This document shows, piece by piece, positions 21,283 through 34,347 of a stretch of 64,000 nt of DNA. This DNA comes from Apium graveolens (Eukaryota > Streptophyta > Magnoliopsida > Apiales > Apiaceae). Numbering within the stretch: position 1 is the stretch's first letter; each line of letters opens with the position of its first letter. The notes under the pieces are model-generated. The model saw only the letters and a program-made list of their open reading frames with translations, made no database searches and was not told the DNA's origin. Location of the stretch: contig NC_133647.1 in the NCBI RefSeq assembly GCF_009905375.1, forward strand, positions 172,900,790-172,964,789. The letters are read 5' to 3'. Made by a program: the position numbers and the translations under genes.

Positions 21283-23481
21283 TGTTTATAACGACTCGTG
21301 TATTTTTGAATTATTTAAATATTTGATTATAGAAGTTATTAAATAGATAAAATATGTGTATTGGTTTTGACTGCTATGTGTTGTTTGATTATTATCTATG
21401 TGTGATTTATGGTGTACCGAGTTGTCCGCGTGATTAATTATGGAGTCGTGTTGAATTGTTTTCAATTTCAAAAGTGGATTTAGTACAAATTTAATTGCAT
21501 AAATATTTGGAATATCTTTAAAATTGTTTTATGGTTTCATAATTACAATAATTATTTTTGAGATTTTATAAAATTTAGAAATCAATATTTCATCAATTAT
21601 TTAACTCTGTGTGATTTTCTGATTATATTTACTTGTAAAATCTGTATTTAATTCCAGAATTCTTCAAAAATTATGAAACTCATATTTATTTAAGTTTGGA
21701 ATATTCCGAGAATTTTAAAATTATTTTGGAAATTTTCTGGAGTAATTTCAAGCGCTCGTTGTTTCGTTTAATTGATAAAAGCGGGTATAAATTATGTTTC
21801 AGAAATTATCTTAAAATTTCAAAATTTATATCTTTATAGACTTCGGGATATTTATAATATTATAAGATTATTTCGTGATTTTCTGAATTTGTTTTAAGTG
21901 CAGCTCGGTTCTTTAGTTATGAAATGCAGGTACAAACTGCGTTTTGAAAATTATTTTAAAATTATGAAATTTATGTTTTTATTAACTCCGGGATATTTGT
22001 AAAATTTTAAAACTTGTTTGGAAACATTTTGGTTCATTTCTAATTGCAACTTTGTTCGATAAATTTTATATTATGCGATAAAATTCGGCTTCGGGAAGTT
22101 CAAGGACACATGTTTTGTTTTGGTTAATAGGAGGCTGACTCGGTTTATTTATTTTGGGGATAAACATCCCAACTCTTTGTCTCTCTCGTTCGCATCTCCC
22201 TGGAATTCTCTCCTTTCTCTCCTCAAAATCTCTCTCTCGTCTCACTCTTTACTTTTCTCTGTGTTTCCATCCCGGTGCTCTGTTCACTCTTCCCTTCCCC
22301 GTTTCTCTTCGGTTTCTGTTGCCTGTTTCTTTTTCCGGTAATAAGCCGCCCGATTTCGGTGAGGCTTGGTGGCTTCCGTTGGGATATATATGTGTTATGT
22401 GTGTACATATGTGTGTACATATGTGTTCGTGTGTGTGTGCATGTGAAGTGTGTGTGTTGTGTGTGTGTGTTGGTGTATATTGTGTATGCGGCGGTGGCCG
22501 TGATTGTTGGCCGTGTTTGCTGACCGTGTCCCTGTGCTCCCCTGTTTCTCTGTTGAACTATGTTATTGGGCCTTTTAATTGGGCCTTACTGTTTAGGCCA
22601 GTAATGTTAAGACTGATTGTGTACAGTTGGTTTTGATATTTTCATTTGATTTTGCAGGAATTAAATTGAATAAATTTTGTGAAATAAATAATTGCTTTTG
22701 GGAAATTAATTTCGTAATCGGTGAAATACGCGTTGGAAACCTGAAACTAATCGGGTACCCGCGAATTTTACCGCCGTCGACGATGAGCCTTGGCGAGTCG
22801 ACGGTGGACGGTGATGAATTTATTCTGAGTCCTAATTTTTATAAAATAAATGAAATGAGTCGTGTAATTAGTTTCGTATGGGAATGGTTGTGGAATTGTG
22901 AAAATTGGAATGTGATTTGTGTTATTGACGTCGATGATGATTCGACGGGTGGTCCGATAAACAAAGGGGACGCTGTCTGATTTCCGGAAAATTGAACTAC
23001 GGAACTACGGGAGCGTATCCGAGGATTATCGGGACGTCGAGCGAGTATAAGTAAATACATATACGTATGTTTTATACAAAACCTAATTATATGTTGTAGT
23101 GGAACGTTTTGCCAATACCAATAACCCTAATTTCATACAATGACGAGTATATGTATTTTCTGAAAAGGAACACCGAATTGATTTTAAGGACGTGAACCCT
23201 AACTGATGCCTGTATTGCAATAATGTATGTGTTATGAGTCGGGTTTTGGTAATGCATGGGTAAATTATTAGCGAGGATATGTCAAGCATTATCGAATGTC
23301 TAAGTTAGGGTGTTTCGACCTTGTAGGTTCTAGTCGGAATGCCCGAGAATTGGCATTGGATGAAAGATAGTTGGTGGTCAGTCGAAAAGCTTAGTAAGGT
23401 TCCAATCAAAGGACTTAAGGTTGAGGTCGAATCCCGAGTGATCTAGTGGATAGACAATAAAGCCTGAGCGATAGAGTCGGT
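21283..23481. repeat. Gypsy-type LTR fragment, interrupted by the Tekay-like element
   Basis: Starts TGTTTATAACGACTCGTG immediately after the LINE and is cut at 23481 by the next LTR. It has an AT-rich first half, a CT-rich leader-like stretch at about 22170-22330, and a TG-rich microsatellite-like stretch at 22385-22490. These features are typical of long gypsy LTRs. The remainder was not found. Open frames at 22120-22636 and 22627-22980 are repeat-derived without domains. Confidence 0.6.
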
Positions 23482-25559
23482 GTAATAACCCCAATTTTTG
23501 AGAAATTTTGAAACCCTTATGAATAGTGTTTTTGCTGAACGAGAAAACTTTTCATGCCACGCTATGTAGGGGTTCTGTTATTGATCTTATGGGATATTAT
23601 TAGTACTCTATGTGGTATATAAGTGTATGTAAAGATCGTCAGAATCCAATTCTGAACACTTTGGTTTTTCCCGGAAATCCACAAGATACGGAGAGAATTG
23701 AGTATAAGGTAACAGGATAAAAAGGATTTAAATTAAAGGATTATAATATAGGATCATAAAAAGGAATATAATGTATTGAGAAAGGTTAAGGGAACCTAAG
23801 TAATAAGATCCCGGGTATGATCCTTCAAACGATAAACGAGAACGAAAGTTAAGCGAACCGTATAACAGATCAGCGGTCATTAGGCAAACGATTAGGAAGT
23901 TAATCAAAGGGATTAGTGGGAATGATGTCATCCAACCAATAGAAAGAGGACAAAGAAGGGAGGATGACATCATGAGGATGAGACAAGCATGACAAGGGAA
24001 GGAAGAAGGTGTGGTTGAATGAGAACCACACAAATTCAAGGGCAAGAAGGTAATTGACTAAAGCAAATACAAAAACCTAGCAACCAAGCAAAACAAATCA
24101 CAAAACACCAAATCCTCCATTTCTTCATGAAGCTCTCGTCTTCTTTCTTAAGAAATGGGAAGTCCAAGCTCCTCCACTTACTATTTAGCAAGGTAATTAT
24201 CTAAGCTTCCCCATGGATAGTTACATACTTCCTATAAGTTTAAGCTTCTAATTCCAAGCCAATCTTTTTCTATAAATCATGAAAGAAGATGGTGAATAGT
24301 GTTTTCAAGAACTAAAATTTGTGTTCTTGAAGTTTTGTTTAGATTAAGCTTGGATAAGGGCTTTAAAGGTGATTCCAAGCCATTCCCTTGATTCTCCACT
24401 CTCCAAGGAAGGTATAAACTACAAACCCTAGCTTTAGTTTTGAGTAATTAGGATTGAATGTGTTTGATATAGCATATGTGAAGCATGATGCTTGATTGGT
24501 TGAAGTTTGGTTGAGTTTGTAGAGATTAGTTGGTTTTGTTGCATTGTTGGAGTTGTAAATCTTGGTAATTAGTTAAAGAACCTAAGTAAAGCTTTTAGTT
24601 CATGTGAGGAATATGGTTAATGTGGATTTGTTGGGGCTGTTATGATGTGGTTTGGAGGAATATTGGTTGTATGATTGAATTGGGGTTGATTTGTGGTTGG
24701 TATTGAATGGTTTAAAATTTGAGAAATCGCGTATACATAGCCGTCGTAACGTCCGATTTTCTTTGGACTGTTTTTGTGCATAACATTAGGACCCGAGAAC
24801 CCCCTGCTAGATTATGACCACTGCCATGTTTAGATAGCTCATGTTACGAGCTTCGTTTTGATATGTAGTTCGTTCGATTCCGACGCACGGTTTAGGAGAA
24901 ACGACCGTTTCAAGTAACGGCGTTTCGCGAACGAAACTTTTCCCCTCACCTTACTTTGAAACATAGGTTAAAGACCAAAAAGGGTTAATTAATGTATGAA
25001 ACATTTATGGTAAGTGTGTTAGGCAGTTGGTAAGACACTCGCGAAGGAATCGCTTTAAAACTCGTAAAGGTTAAATTATTAAAAATGGTGGAGCCAAGGG
25101 TACCCGAGTGACTTAAGCGAATCAGTGAGCGCAAAACAAGCGTTAGAGTCTAAGTTAGTTAAAGTATAGATTTACAAGTGACTTTGGTTTAATTCCAACT
25201 TACTTGTTGCTTATAGGTTACCAGACTCGTCCCGAGCCATTCGTAACCCCCAGTCGCTCAGGCAAGTATTCTATCCGTTATACTGTTGTTGTGATGTATA
25301 CATTTGTATATGCATGATCTTGCGATAAATGCATATTGGTTATTTAGCAAATTCTTGCGATATATTGTAGCATGTGATATGGTATATATGCATGCCTGTT
25401 TCATATTCTTGAAATATATATCTGTTGGTTCAGTTGATAATACCTATGCTAGAGAATAGCGGTAACTTGCATATACCCTTAGTATAGGGACCCAAAGGTG
25501 AAAATATTTTTCTAAAACCGGGAGTCGAGGATCCCGAGTAGATTTTGTATATATGGATA

Positions 25560-25598
25560 TGGATATATATATATATTTATATATATATATATATATGG
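25560..25598. repeat. AT microsatellite
   Basis: Run of TA dinucleotides with one interruption, in the Tekay-like LTR. Confidence 0.9.
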
Positions 25599-25663
25599 TT
25601 ATAGTTTTCCAAACTATTAATCGAATAAGGTTTATTCGATAACTTTAACTTTATTTATTTATT

Positions 25664-25868
25664 TGAATATTATTTGAATATTCATTCGAGGGCTTATGAC
25701 TCTTTTATATATTATTATTGAATATTATTTGAATATTCATTCGAGGGCTTATGACTCTTTTATATATTATTATTGAATATTATTTGAATATTCATTCGAG
25801 GGCTTATGACTCAGTTTATATTATTTAATGAATATTATTTGAATATTCATTTGAGGATCTATGACTCC
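25664..25868. repeat. 55 bp tandem repeat, about 3.7 units
   Basis: The landmark TTCATTCGAGGGCTTATGAC recurs at 25681, 25736 and 25791, with a diverged fourth unit at 25846, an exact 55 bp period. It is an AT-rich array inside the Tekay-like LTR. Confidence 0.9.
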
Positions 25869-27646
25869 GATTATTTGCTGAAATATATTCTTTATTTTAT
25901 TAAAGAATAAGGTGTTAATAATCAAACTTATTTTCGATTATTCAAATAAAGATAATACTTTCATATAAGTATATCTTTGGTTATTTAATACTCGTTTCAA
26001 GTATAAGTTTTAATACTTCTACTTCAATTATTTTTATAAAGATTATTCTTTATGGGAATATTATTTAAATAATAATATTCAGTCATTTTCTAAATATTCT
26101 GGGGACTGATTTACTTCATTAAATCAGCTTTACTCCAAACACTCTTTAAAGTGTTTTCGAGTCTTCAAAATGATTTTTAAAAGTCAGAGTGGATCCCAAA
26201 ACTCTTTTTTTTTATATATTTAAGATCTTCCTTTTTAAGGGGATTTAAATACTCGCTCAAAACCTGGGGAATCCGGCTCTGTGGTGTATTTTATATTCGC
26301 AACGAGGTTGCAGTTTTGGTAAATGAATTGATTACTTGCCCAACGTTCGGGAAGTAAGCCCATCTAATTGAGTCGGCATAAGCGACAGGCCGGGGTACGG
26401 TCTATGAATGTGTAAGTGGCTGGGTGGCAGTCCATCAACGCGTGAGGGGCCGGGTAACGGTCTAGCGCGAGGTCCTAATGCGGCCAGGGTGATGACCGGT
26501 GAGGAATTCATCCATCTACAGTAGAAAAGGTTACTTATTGGTATCTTTGCCTGATCAGCAAGATATCTGGTTTATGCCAAAATTCTTTTCCTTTCCAAAA
26601 TTCATTGGATGTTTCAAACTCTGTTCATACTTTACATAACAGAGGTTCCAGGAAATGTTTAAGAGATATATATATGTGGATATATATATATCGGGACTAA
26701 ATAAAGTATCTCGTAACTTTATTTCATTCAATAATATTTCAAAGATTGAATCTATTCAAATCTTGTCTTGTAGTCTCATCTATGTGATGAACTTTTGAAA
26801 CTGATTATAACTTGAACGATGGTAGTTCAAGTAGTATTGGGAAAGATATAAGTATATTGGGGTATTTGGTAACCTCATCTTTTAAACTTATATCTAATTA
26901 ATAATTGTCTTATGAATGACAAAGATTTTCAGAAAAACGTTGAAACAAGGTTAGATATATGAGATCACCTTGCAACGATATTTTTTTATACAGTTATACA
27001 CTGGGACTTTGTGTATATTATGCATGGAAGAGGACTTCCAATATTTTGAAAAGTATATATGTATATATACTGAATATTTTGCGACTTCATCGCATTAAGA
27101 TATCAAACTTGGTTCATTTCTTTTGACCAAGACTTTCATGAGTATTATGAGTAGGCTCATATATTGTAAATCATTATACATATTATTTTGGTAGGCTTGC
27201 TGCTCACCCTTGCTTTATTTCTTCATCACACAACAACAGTTAGGAAAGATGGCCAGACTCCAGCAGACCCAGCGCAAGCGCGTGGGAAGCGTCCCGCGTC
27301 TTCCCGTTGATGTTGTAGCTGCTATAGCTGCAGAGGTAGATCTATTGTAGATCAGACCATCTACTTTTGAGAATCAATTATGTATAATTATAACTTGTGG
27401 CAGATGATGGCAATTAACTGTAAATTTATCAAGTAATCATTTTGGGTTGTAATAACTTTTAAATTGTGGATTCAAAGACTTGTACTTATTTAAATTTCAT
27501 CTCTGAGACTATAACGGGTTGTGGTGTGTGTTAGTGTGGGGTCACAGCATAAGGTTATTTATTATTAATTAAGTGAAGTGATATTGTGGAAAGAAAGACC
27601 GTGACGACCCGGATCCCCGACCCCGGATCTGGGGGTGTTACAGAAA

Positions 27647-27658
27647 TGGTATCAGAGC
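27647..27658 (+). other. Tekay-like element primer-binding site
   Basis: TGGTATCAGAGC, matching the initiator-Met tRNA 3' end, four bases after the LTR. Confidence 0.92.
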
Positions 27659-28144
27659 TAAGCGTTATAAACCTCAGAGATGATGGGACGTTAAGATAAT
27701 AAGTTCACTAAGATAATAAGAACTCTTGCCAAGTTCATAGTCGGGCTACCTAACGTAGTACTGACAGTTAAAACCCTTATGGGAACCCTTATAAATATCG
27801 TGATAGGAGCGTAGTTCGTTATCGTATATGGTAGCGGGACTCCAAACCCTGAGGTTGAGGAGAAACATCGCGATGATATTTTATTACTAATTGGAGATCG
27901 GATTGTGGATCCGATAGAGTGTCCTAATGCAGGACCGGACGATGTTGATATTGAGGATTTAGCGGTTGAGGATGTTGTCCTAGAAGGGATAGTTATTGAG
28001 GAGGATCCCATGGAGGATCCTGACAGGATTGGATAAAGGACCACTGATGAATTGATGACCATGGTTTGGTCGACTACCAGAGGTAGGATTGGCCGGTCAC
28101 TACCGGAGGTTCGTTCAAGTTTGTAAAGATAGTAGCCCCCTTTA
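27659..28144 (+). other. Leader and unrecognised part of the Tekay-like interior
   Basis: The plus strand gives an acidic open stretch at about 27838-28035 (IVDPIECPNAGPDDVDIEDLAVEDVV) that I cannot assign. The open frame on the other strand (27691-28062) is its shadow. Confidence 0.4.
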
Positions 28145-28930
28145 ACGCGGCTTACTCGTAAGACTGAGAAGTTCGAATGGACAAAGAAATGCGAGAACAG
28201 CTTTCAAGAACTGAAGCAGAGATTGGTGATGGCCCCTATGCTGGCGTTGCCGGATGGAAAAAGGAGATTTTGTGATTTGTAAGTGACGCTTCGCATAAGG
28301 AATTAGGGTGCTTCTTAGCACAGCAAGATAATCGCGTCTGCGTCAAGACAATTAAGGTAATATGAAATTCGATATCCCCGCCCATGAGCTTAGGCTCGTG
28401 GCAATAGTTTTACCCTAAAGATTGGAGGCACTACTTGTATGGAGAGAAGTGCGAGAATTACCTAAGCCATAAGTGCTCTAGTACATTCTTACATAGAAAG
28501 AGCTCAACATACGCCAGAGGAGGCGGTTAGAGCTAATCAAGAATTATGATGGGGAGATTCTTTATCATTCGGGGAAAGCCAATATGGTGGCTGATGCCCT
28601 TAGTAAAAAGGAGAGACTCAAGATGATAATGTCTTTGGGAGAAGTGATAAGAGATTTTGAGAAAATGGAAAATAGAAGTGAAGGTAACCGGAGCCGGTAC
28701 CTAAAAGCTGTTTGAGATTGCAATACAGCCCGAATTATTGGAAAAGGTCATATTGTGCCAGAAAAAGTTATGAGTGAAGGCAAAGAGCCAACAATTAGAT
28801 AAAAGATTAATATCGAGAAAGATGATAAGGGAATAATGAGGTATTCCTATAGAATTTGGGTTCCGAAAGTTCAAGAGCGTAAGGATGAGAACTTAGATGA
28901 GAGCCATAGTTTGAGGAATAAGATTTAGAG
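28145..28930 (+). pseudogene. Decayed gypsy RT thumb, RNase H and integrase N-terminus
   Basis: Translating across stops and shifts gives TRLTRKTEKFEWTKKCENSF (28157-28216, RT connection), SDASHKELGCFLAQQDNRVC (RNase H start), and SGKANMVADALSKKERL near 28575-28620 (RNase H end). At about 28705-28925 comes an integrase zinc-region segment (KLFEIAIQPELLEK, IMRYSYRIWVPKVQERKDENL). The N-terminal RT and the integrase core are missing. All of it is non-functional. Confidence 0.75.
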
Positions 28931-29109
28931 CAAACCCTGAACGTGATAGTCAGGGAGGTCGCCATCAAGATAGAAGGACCCATGACATAATGGAGTGGAA
29001 AATGAGGATTTTAAATTAAAAGATGACCCAATTATGGGGAGTAGGATGAAACATTTCATACTAAGGAAACAGAAAGTCGAGTAAGGAAAGGAGACCCGAA
29101 ACGGTACTC

Positions 29110-30990
29110 CTATACGGCAATTCATGGACTTGTCTAAAGAGAACTTAGACTATTATCCCCAACCACCACCCTGAGGAGACAGTTAGGTGAGAAATTCTTT
29201 CAGGACCTTTAAATCGCTAAGCTCTCAGAGTTCCAAGGAACAGGCTGACCCAGCCGAGGCAAGAGCCTGGCTAAAGGAAATATAGGAATCATTTGAGATT
29301 CAAAATGATTGATGAACCACAAAAGACTGTTTTTGTCACTTACCCTCCTAAGAGAGAGACCACCCGCTGGTGAAAGGCCAAGGAAGGCACGGAGCAAGAG
29401 ATTATAATAAACTGATTTAAGTTCAGTCAATTGTTTTCAGGAAAGTACTTCCCAAGGTTATGGAGATAATGTAAAAGCTTTAGAGCCATAACAAAGGCAG
29501 ACGAGTATGATGAATTATGAATCTAAGCTGTAAAAGTTGTTAAGATTCGTTCTGAAGACGCGAATCCAGAATGACGGGATATTTGAAATTAATGCTTATG
29601 TTGTGTTGGTTCATGAAATAATGATAAGAGAAAGGAAAATAAAAAGGAATTGAAGTGGAAAGGAATAAAAAGGCAACAGAGTTTGAGGAATGATAAGGGA
29701 GTTGGGTATGAGGAAACCCTAAAGACTCCTATTAATAGAAATAGAAAAGTATATGATCGTCAGGATGAGGGTGATTCACCATGAGTTAAAGTTGACGGTT
29801 GAAGGCATAAGAGATGCATATATTTTATCCCCTTTAAGTTGGGAGGATTCGAAGGATAAACAATGAGACGCGGATAGACTGAGGAGACAAGGAAGTAAGA
29901 AACTAGGAAAATTGGATGAAGGAAGTGACCTTCAAGAATGTGAAGTGTAAGACCGGTGGCATGATACCCAGAAAGGGAGACGCCAGGTATGAAAGATATC
30001 CCAACATTGAGATGACTGTTGAGATAAACAACAAAAGTAAATAAGGACTTATTAAGAAGAAGTTCACGTTGAACACGACCAATATCTTCCAGCTCATCCA
30101 TGTGATCATTACCAAATCAGGAAAGACAAGCGGATAACCATTTTTATCTTTTGAAGGCCATGTGGATTGACCTTAACTTGAATAAGGATGCTATTGTGAA
30201 ATTCGGTATAGACTATCGAGGTGGAAATGATTGAATAAGATACCCTTATCAGGGATGTATGACTTTATTTATCCATGGAAGGATGCTTGTACCTTTTTAA
30301 AGGTGGAATTAAGGATAGAACATCGGTAACTTAAAACGAATCCTAGGGGAATGCATAAAGGTTGGCATTTCACCCTTAATAGGGATAGTATGAGTTTTGA
30401 CAGTATGAATTGGAAAGGATTAAGGTAATAATAACCTTTAAGGATCAGTGGAGAAATTTTTCAGAAGTAAATAGACAATGGTTCTAGTATCAGTAAATGG
30501 TATTTTGATATACCCTGTATATAGGGAATACAGGAGGAACGATTGAAGGATAACCTTAGAGGTTTTACAAGGAGAAAGGAAATATTCGAAATTCTCAAGA
30601 ATAAAAATGTTGATAAAGGAAATATGACGTAATTATATTGATGCCAAGTGAGGCACGTGTTAAACCACGAGAAGGTATGGATCGAACCAGTAATGGTCGA
30701 AATTGTTCAGGGCAATTAGGACTTAAGATAGAAGATGTTCTAAGTATGATCGAGAGTCAGTCTTGACAGTGATTAACCTCTAAAGACTGAGGCAATAACT
30801 TATGGAAAAATGGTGATTTTTTTTTCATCAGATTTTATGGAAAACATCTTCACATAAGCTGTGATTGAAATGAGGTAGAAAATTATTTGGAGGTGGTTAA
30901 AATGACATCGACTATAAGGAAATTGTACTATCAGGAAAGGCCAAAGAGGTGGCCGACACTTTAAAGGTAAGTGGATAATTATAGGCGCGT
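29110..30990 (+). pseudogene. Decayed gypsy gag to RT to RNase H fragment
   Basis: At about 29225-29470 the plus strand has a Gag-like block (QADPAEARAWLKEI in broken form, later FRKVLPKVMEIM). At 30235-30330 an RT block follows (MYDFIYPWKDACTFLKVELRIEHR, the palm region before the active site), then a decayed RT block to about 30620. GKAKEVADTL at about 30935-30965 marks an RNase H end. Gag follows integrase remnants here, so this is a second partial copy or a rearrangement. Open frames on the opposite strand are shadows. Confidence 0.6.
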
Positions 30991-31601
30991 GTTCAAATTT
31001 TTTTTTCTTTTTGATTCAGGGTTTAAGACTTGTGTTGAAAATGAAGTCAAATTTCAAAGCACCTCCATCTACAATGCATGCTTTATATTTAACAGTTGAA
31101 AACTCGCATAGTCCCAAAAGTTATAATAATCAAATCAACATAATCGATTTTATTTATTACACTATAGTTATATAATTACATCGACATAATTATCTAATTT
31201 AAAAATCAAAATAATTTATATATTATATGAAGGTATTAAACTACGTTATTTGTGCAACTATATCGTTCTTAAAAAAAATTGCAATTACAATATTATTACA
31301 ACAATTTTAATATTTTGTTCCAAATATTATTGTTCCAAACATTATATAGAGTTCTACAACAAAAAAATGTATCATATTTAAAATATGTTTTGTACTTTTT
31401 TATTATTTCATTAAAAATAATATATAATTCTACAGAAAATATTGGTATTGTAATTATAATATAATTTTAACAATTTTTTATTTTATTAAAAAGTAACTGT
31501 GTGAAATAAGATTTTAGGAGTGAATGCAAATTACAGTGAAATCAAGTACCGTATAATTATAAAATAATATAGAGTTCTACGAGTAGTATCGTATTTATAA
31601 T
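30991..31601. repeat. AT-rich flank with a diverged repeat, left of Copia-C
   Basis: No gene. From about 31250 the sequence holds related units with the landmark ATATAGAGTTCTAC (31344, 31566, and a variant near 31420). The same units occur right of Copia-C at 56548-56800. Confidence 0.6.
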
Positions 31602-32644
31602 AAATTCAATTTGCTTCTTTGTAGACTTCAATTTTCATTGGACAGGTGGCATAACTGTATCCACACATTCCTTTTAATTGCTGCATTTGTAATCACCAAT
31701 AATATAACCAAATAGTTACTTGCGACCTTTGTCTGCTGTGTAGAGAAGCAGTTACTTGCGACCCCGAGGAGCAAGTAATTCCCTTAGCCAAATTCTGCCT
31801 TTGAGACTTACTTGCGACCTATCTCTCTATGTTGTCAAGTTAGTTGCGACCTAGATCACTAGTATCAACTTACTTGCGATCTGGGAGGATAAGCTATCTT
31901 TACTTAGCCAATTTTCCCTACTTTGATAGTTACTTGCGACCCAGTATACTAGAGCAAGAGTTACTTGCTACCTAGTGTACTGCTGTAGGATTTTTCCTTA
32001 GTCAAATATATCGCCAGCACTTACTTGTGACCTGTCTTTCCCTGTACATGTTACTTGCGACCTATTACTTCTAGGAGGATGCATTTTTCCTAAGTCAAAG
32101 AGTTACTTGCGACCTACCTCTCCATGTATGAGATACTTGCGACCTAACTGTCTTGGAAGAGGATTTTTTTGACTTAGAAAAATTCTCGTCTTCAAATAAC
32201 TGTATCAACATTGATCTTTTTGATTTACCGAATTAAACCCTTTCTGATATGCTGATGCTTGGTGCACTAGTCTGGTTCATAAATAACTAACATGAATTGA
32301 TTTAATTCATTTTCCTTTGTAATGCTGAGCTGATACATCTTGGTTGGTTATTCATTGCTTCAATCACTGAACCCTTGATCTTTAATACTATAAATCAAAC
32401 TATGTAACTGATACTGGAAGTCCTTTGATGTCTTATTCTTTATGAAGGCTTGAACATATTAATGAACATCTTCCCATCACTTGATTGTGGACTTAGAGAG
32501 TTATTTGCATCTTTTGATTCTTTGTGTATATCATGTCTTCATCTTCAGGTTCCTGTTCTTCACAACTTAATATTGTTTATCTAATTCTGTTACATGTTGA
32601 GTTATAATTCCTCAATCACATGTTACGTTACATTATACTTTACA
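31602..32644 (-). repeat. Copia-C 3' LTR, U5 end missing
   Basis: Matches 55474-56512 of the 5' LTR. The U3 start (TGTAAAG on the minus strand) is at 32644 next to the polypurine tract. About 300 bp at the U5 end are absent and replaced by the AT-rich repeat flank. It contains 11 copies of TTACTTGCGACC or close variants (31707-32150, plus orientation). Confidence 0.9.
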
Positions 32645-32847
32645 ATCTCCCCCTATTTGATTGTTAGAGTTCGACAAGCAAATCCCAAAGGATAATTCAA
32701 CTGACAATAAGAAAAATTACAACCTCAAAACAAATAAAGATACTAAATACATTCTGGATTACATATTCAATTCCAGATTTCTTAAATTACAAAGAAGTGT
32801 TCCTCTAGCCTGAATAAATTTTTTAGGTCTTCTTTGTCTTTGTGTTC
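32645..32847 (-). other. Copia-C 3' untranslated region with polypurine tract
   Basis: The sense strand ends AGGGGGAGAT (32645-32654) directly before the LTR. The preceding part (GCTAGAGGAACA and onward) is similar to the Copia-B 3' interior. Bases 32843-32847 (tgttc) are the left Athila target duplication. Confidence 0.9.
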
Positions 32848-33888
32848 TGTTAGGGCGAAAACACGCGCTAATATTCACGCAAGTATACGTGTTCGCAAGT
32901 AATATAGAATACTAACTAGTTCGTTCCCACAGAGACTCAGACTAAATTATTGTCTAATTAAACTCACTCACCAATGTATGATTACTTCTCAATGTTAAGA
33001 CACTAACACTTAAAATTGTTAACTAAATATTAACTACAATTAACTACTTAATTAATCACTTAACTAACACTTCAAATTATCAATAATAAAACACTCATGA
33101 GATCACAACTTCATTACTACTTCCTTCAATAGTCATCGTTATTACCTTTAGCATGTGACAGTGATGATATTAATCGAATAACACAAAACTGATAAAAGCC
33201 AACTTTCATTGTACTAATACCATTCTACCAAACATCCACAATCAAGATAGAAGTTGAATAGTCATCAATTATGTTGAGTTCCTATATGTCTACAGAAATT
33301 GACAACACAACGATTTAAGCACAAGTTATTCCTTTTGATTACATAGGGAAAATAAAACTGTTAGAGTTACCCACTAATCATGCACAACGTACATGAACCT
33401 ATGCTAGCATGGCAAGTTCTAAATCTCAAGATCCACCATCGCTTCACAAGAGATTAACACCCTATCTTATATGTTCGCGACGCACATAAGACGAATACGC
33501 ACAACCAATACTAGATATCATACAATCATCACACACTAAAGTATTAAACAATTACTAAAGAATTCCATAATAAATCCGTTGCAACCCCATGATCACGATT
33601 AGCCCATAATAGCACTTATCGTCATCATGGGTTCATATGAAATCATGATAAACAAACACAAGAAAATAATAACTAAACTAATTATATTAAATCAGAGTAC
33701 GTCACAAGAGTAAATAAGTTCAAAGTAAGAAAACTAGCATCCAACGTTACAACGAAACAAGAATCACAAGAAAATATGCTTCCTCTTCGTTGCGGTGTGC
33801 TAAATCGGTCTTCTTCGTTATCTCCTTCGCTCCTTGCGTAATACTACTATCTTCTCTCTTAAAAACATCTCAAATCTACTTATATAAT

Positions 33889-33900
33889 AGTCCCATAAAA
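33889..33900 (-). promoter_or_regulatory. TATA box of the Athila LTR promoter
   Basis: Sense strand reads CTATTATATAAG, followed by an A/G-rich leader. The 5' LTR has the same box at about 43615-43626. The palindrome array lies 73-170 bp upstream. Confidence 0.7.
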
Positions 33901-33972
33901 CCCAGATTACATAGAAGTGGAAACCAAACAGAATTAGAAGTTCTAAAATAAACTGCCTCTTTTCCCGACCCT

Positions 33973-34070
33973 GCGCGGCCGCTCAGCATAGCTGAGCGGG
34001 CGCTCAGCTTCCTGCGTGGCGCGCTCAACTTGTTGCGCGGCCGCTCAGCATTGCTGAGCGGGCGCTCAGG
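33973..34070 (-). repeat. GC-rich palindrome array in the Athila 3' LTR
   Basis: Two perfect hairpin units, CCGCTCAGC-ATA-GCTGAGCGG and CCGCTCAGC-ATT-GCTGAGCGG, each followed by GGCGCTCAG, with a partial unit between. It is strikingly GC-rich in an AT-rich element. The 5' LTR has a shortened version (43679-43740). Confidence 0.9.
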
Positions 34071-34312
34071 CCTCTACTGGAAAAAATCCTGAGTTGCTCC
34101 GTTTCTTCACCGTAATCTGCCCATTTCTTTCCTCTCGCAATGGTGAACACAGGCCAAGGCTTATTCTTGATGATTACTCCCCCGAAATGTAACTAATACC
34201 CTGAAACGCATAAACACTAGAAAAACGCATCAAATACACAAAATACTTGATTTCAAGACACCAATTTAAGCCATTTTAAGACGCACTAAGTGGTATAAAA
34301 TGCCACTTATCA

Positions 34313-34347
34313 CACCCCCAAACTTAAATCGATGCTTGTCCTCAAGC
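34313..34347 (-). promoter_or_regulatory. Athila polypurine tract with upstream stem-loop
   Basis: On the sense strand, a stem-loop GCTTG-AGGA-CAAGC (34347-34334, extendable by a G-T pair) is followed by TTTAAGTTTGGGGGTG (34328-34313), which abuts the 3' LTR and is the presumed plus-strand primer. A second such module lies at 35443-35407. Confidence 0.8.

Larger units (their letters stand above)
23482..27642 (+). repeat. Long 5' LTR of a Tekay-like gypsy element (4161 bp)
   Basis: Starts TGTAATAACCCC and ends GGGGGTGTTACA, followed four bases later by a perfect TGGTATCAGAGC PBS at 27647. It has a probable transcribed leader at about 24060-24420 and GC-rich near-terminal blocks (26270-26520, 27240-27340) like those of Tekay LTRs. 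No second copy is in the window, so the 3' end of the element is missing. The large length may hide an internal insertion. Confidence 0.75.
32848..34312 (-). repeat. Athila 3' LTR (1465 bp)
   Basis: Termini are TGTTAGGGCG and CACTTATCA (plus orientation). On the sense strand a GC-rich palindrome array (34070-33973) precedes a TATA box (33900-33889). It is 63 bp longer than the 5' LTR, and the difference lies in that array. Confidence 0.95.

Noticed and set aside
22120..22980. Several overlapping plus-strand ORFs with possible signal-peptide-like starts
   Set aside because: They lie in a CT-rich and TG-rich gypsy LTR, overlap each other in different frames and have no domain.
27691..28062. 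Ser/Thr-rich minus-strand ORF
   Set aside because: It is antisense to the decayed gypsy interior and low in complexity.
31700..32170. Regularly spaced 12-mers considered as a CRISPR-like array
   Set aside because: Repeats are short and degenerate, the spacing is irregular, and they sit in a plant LTR present in two copies.
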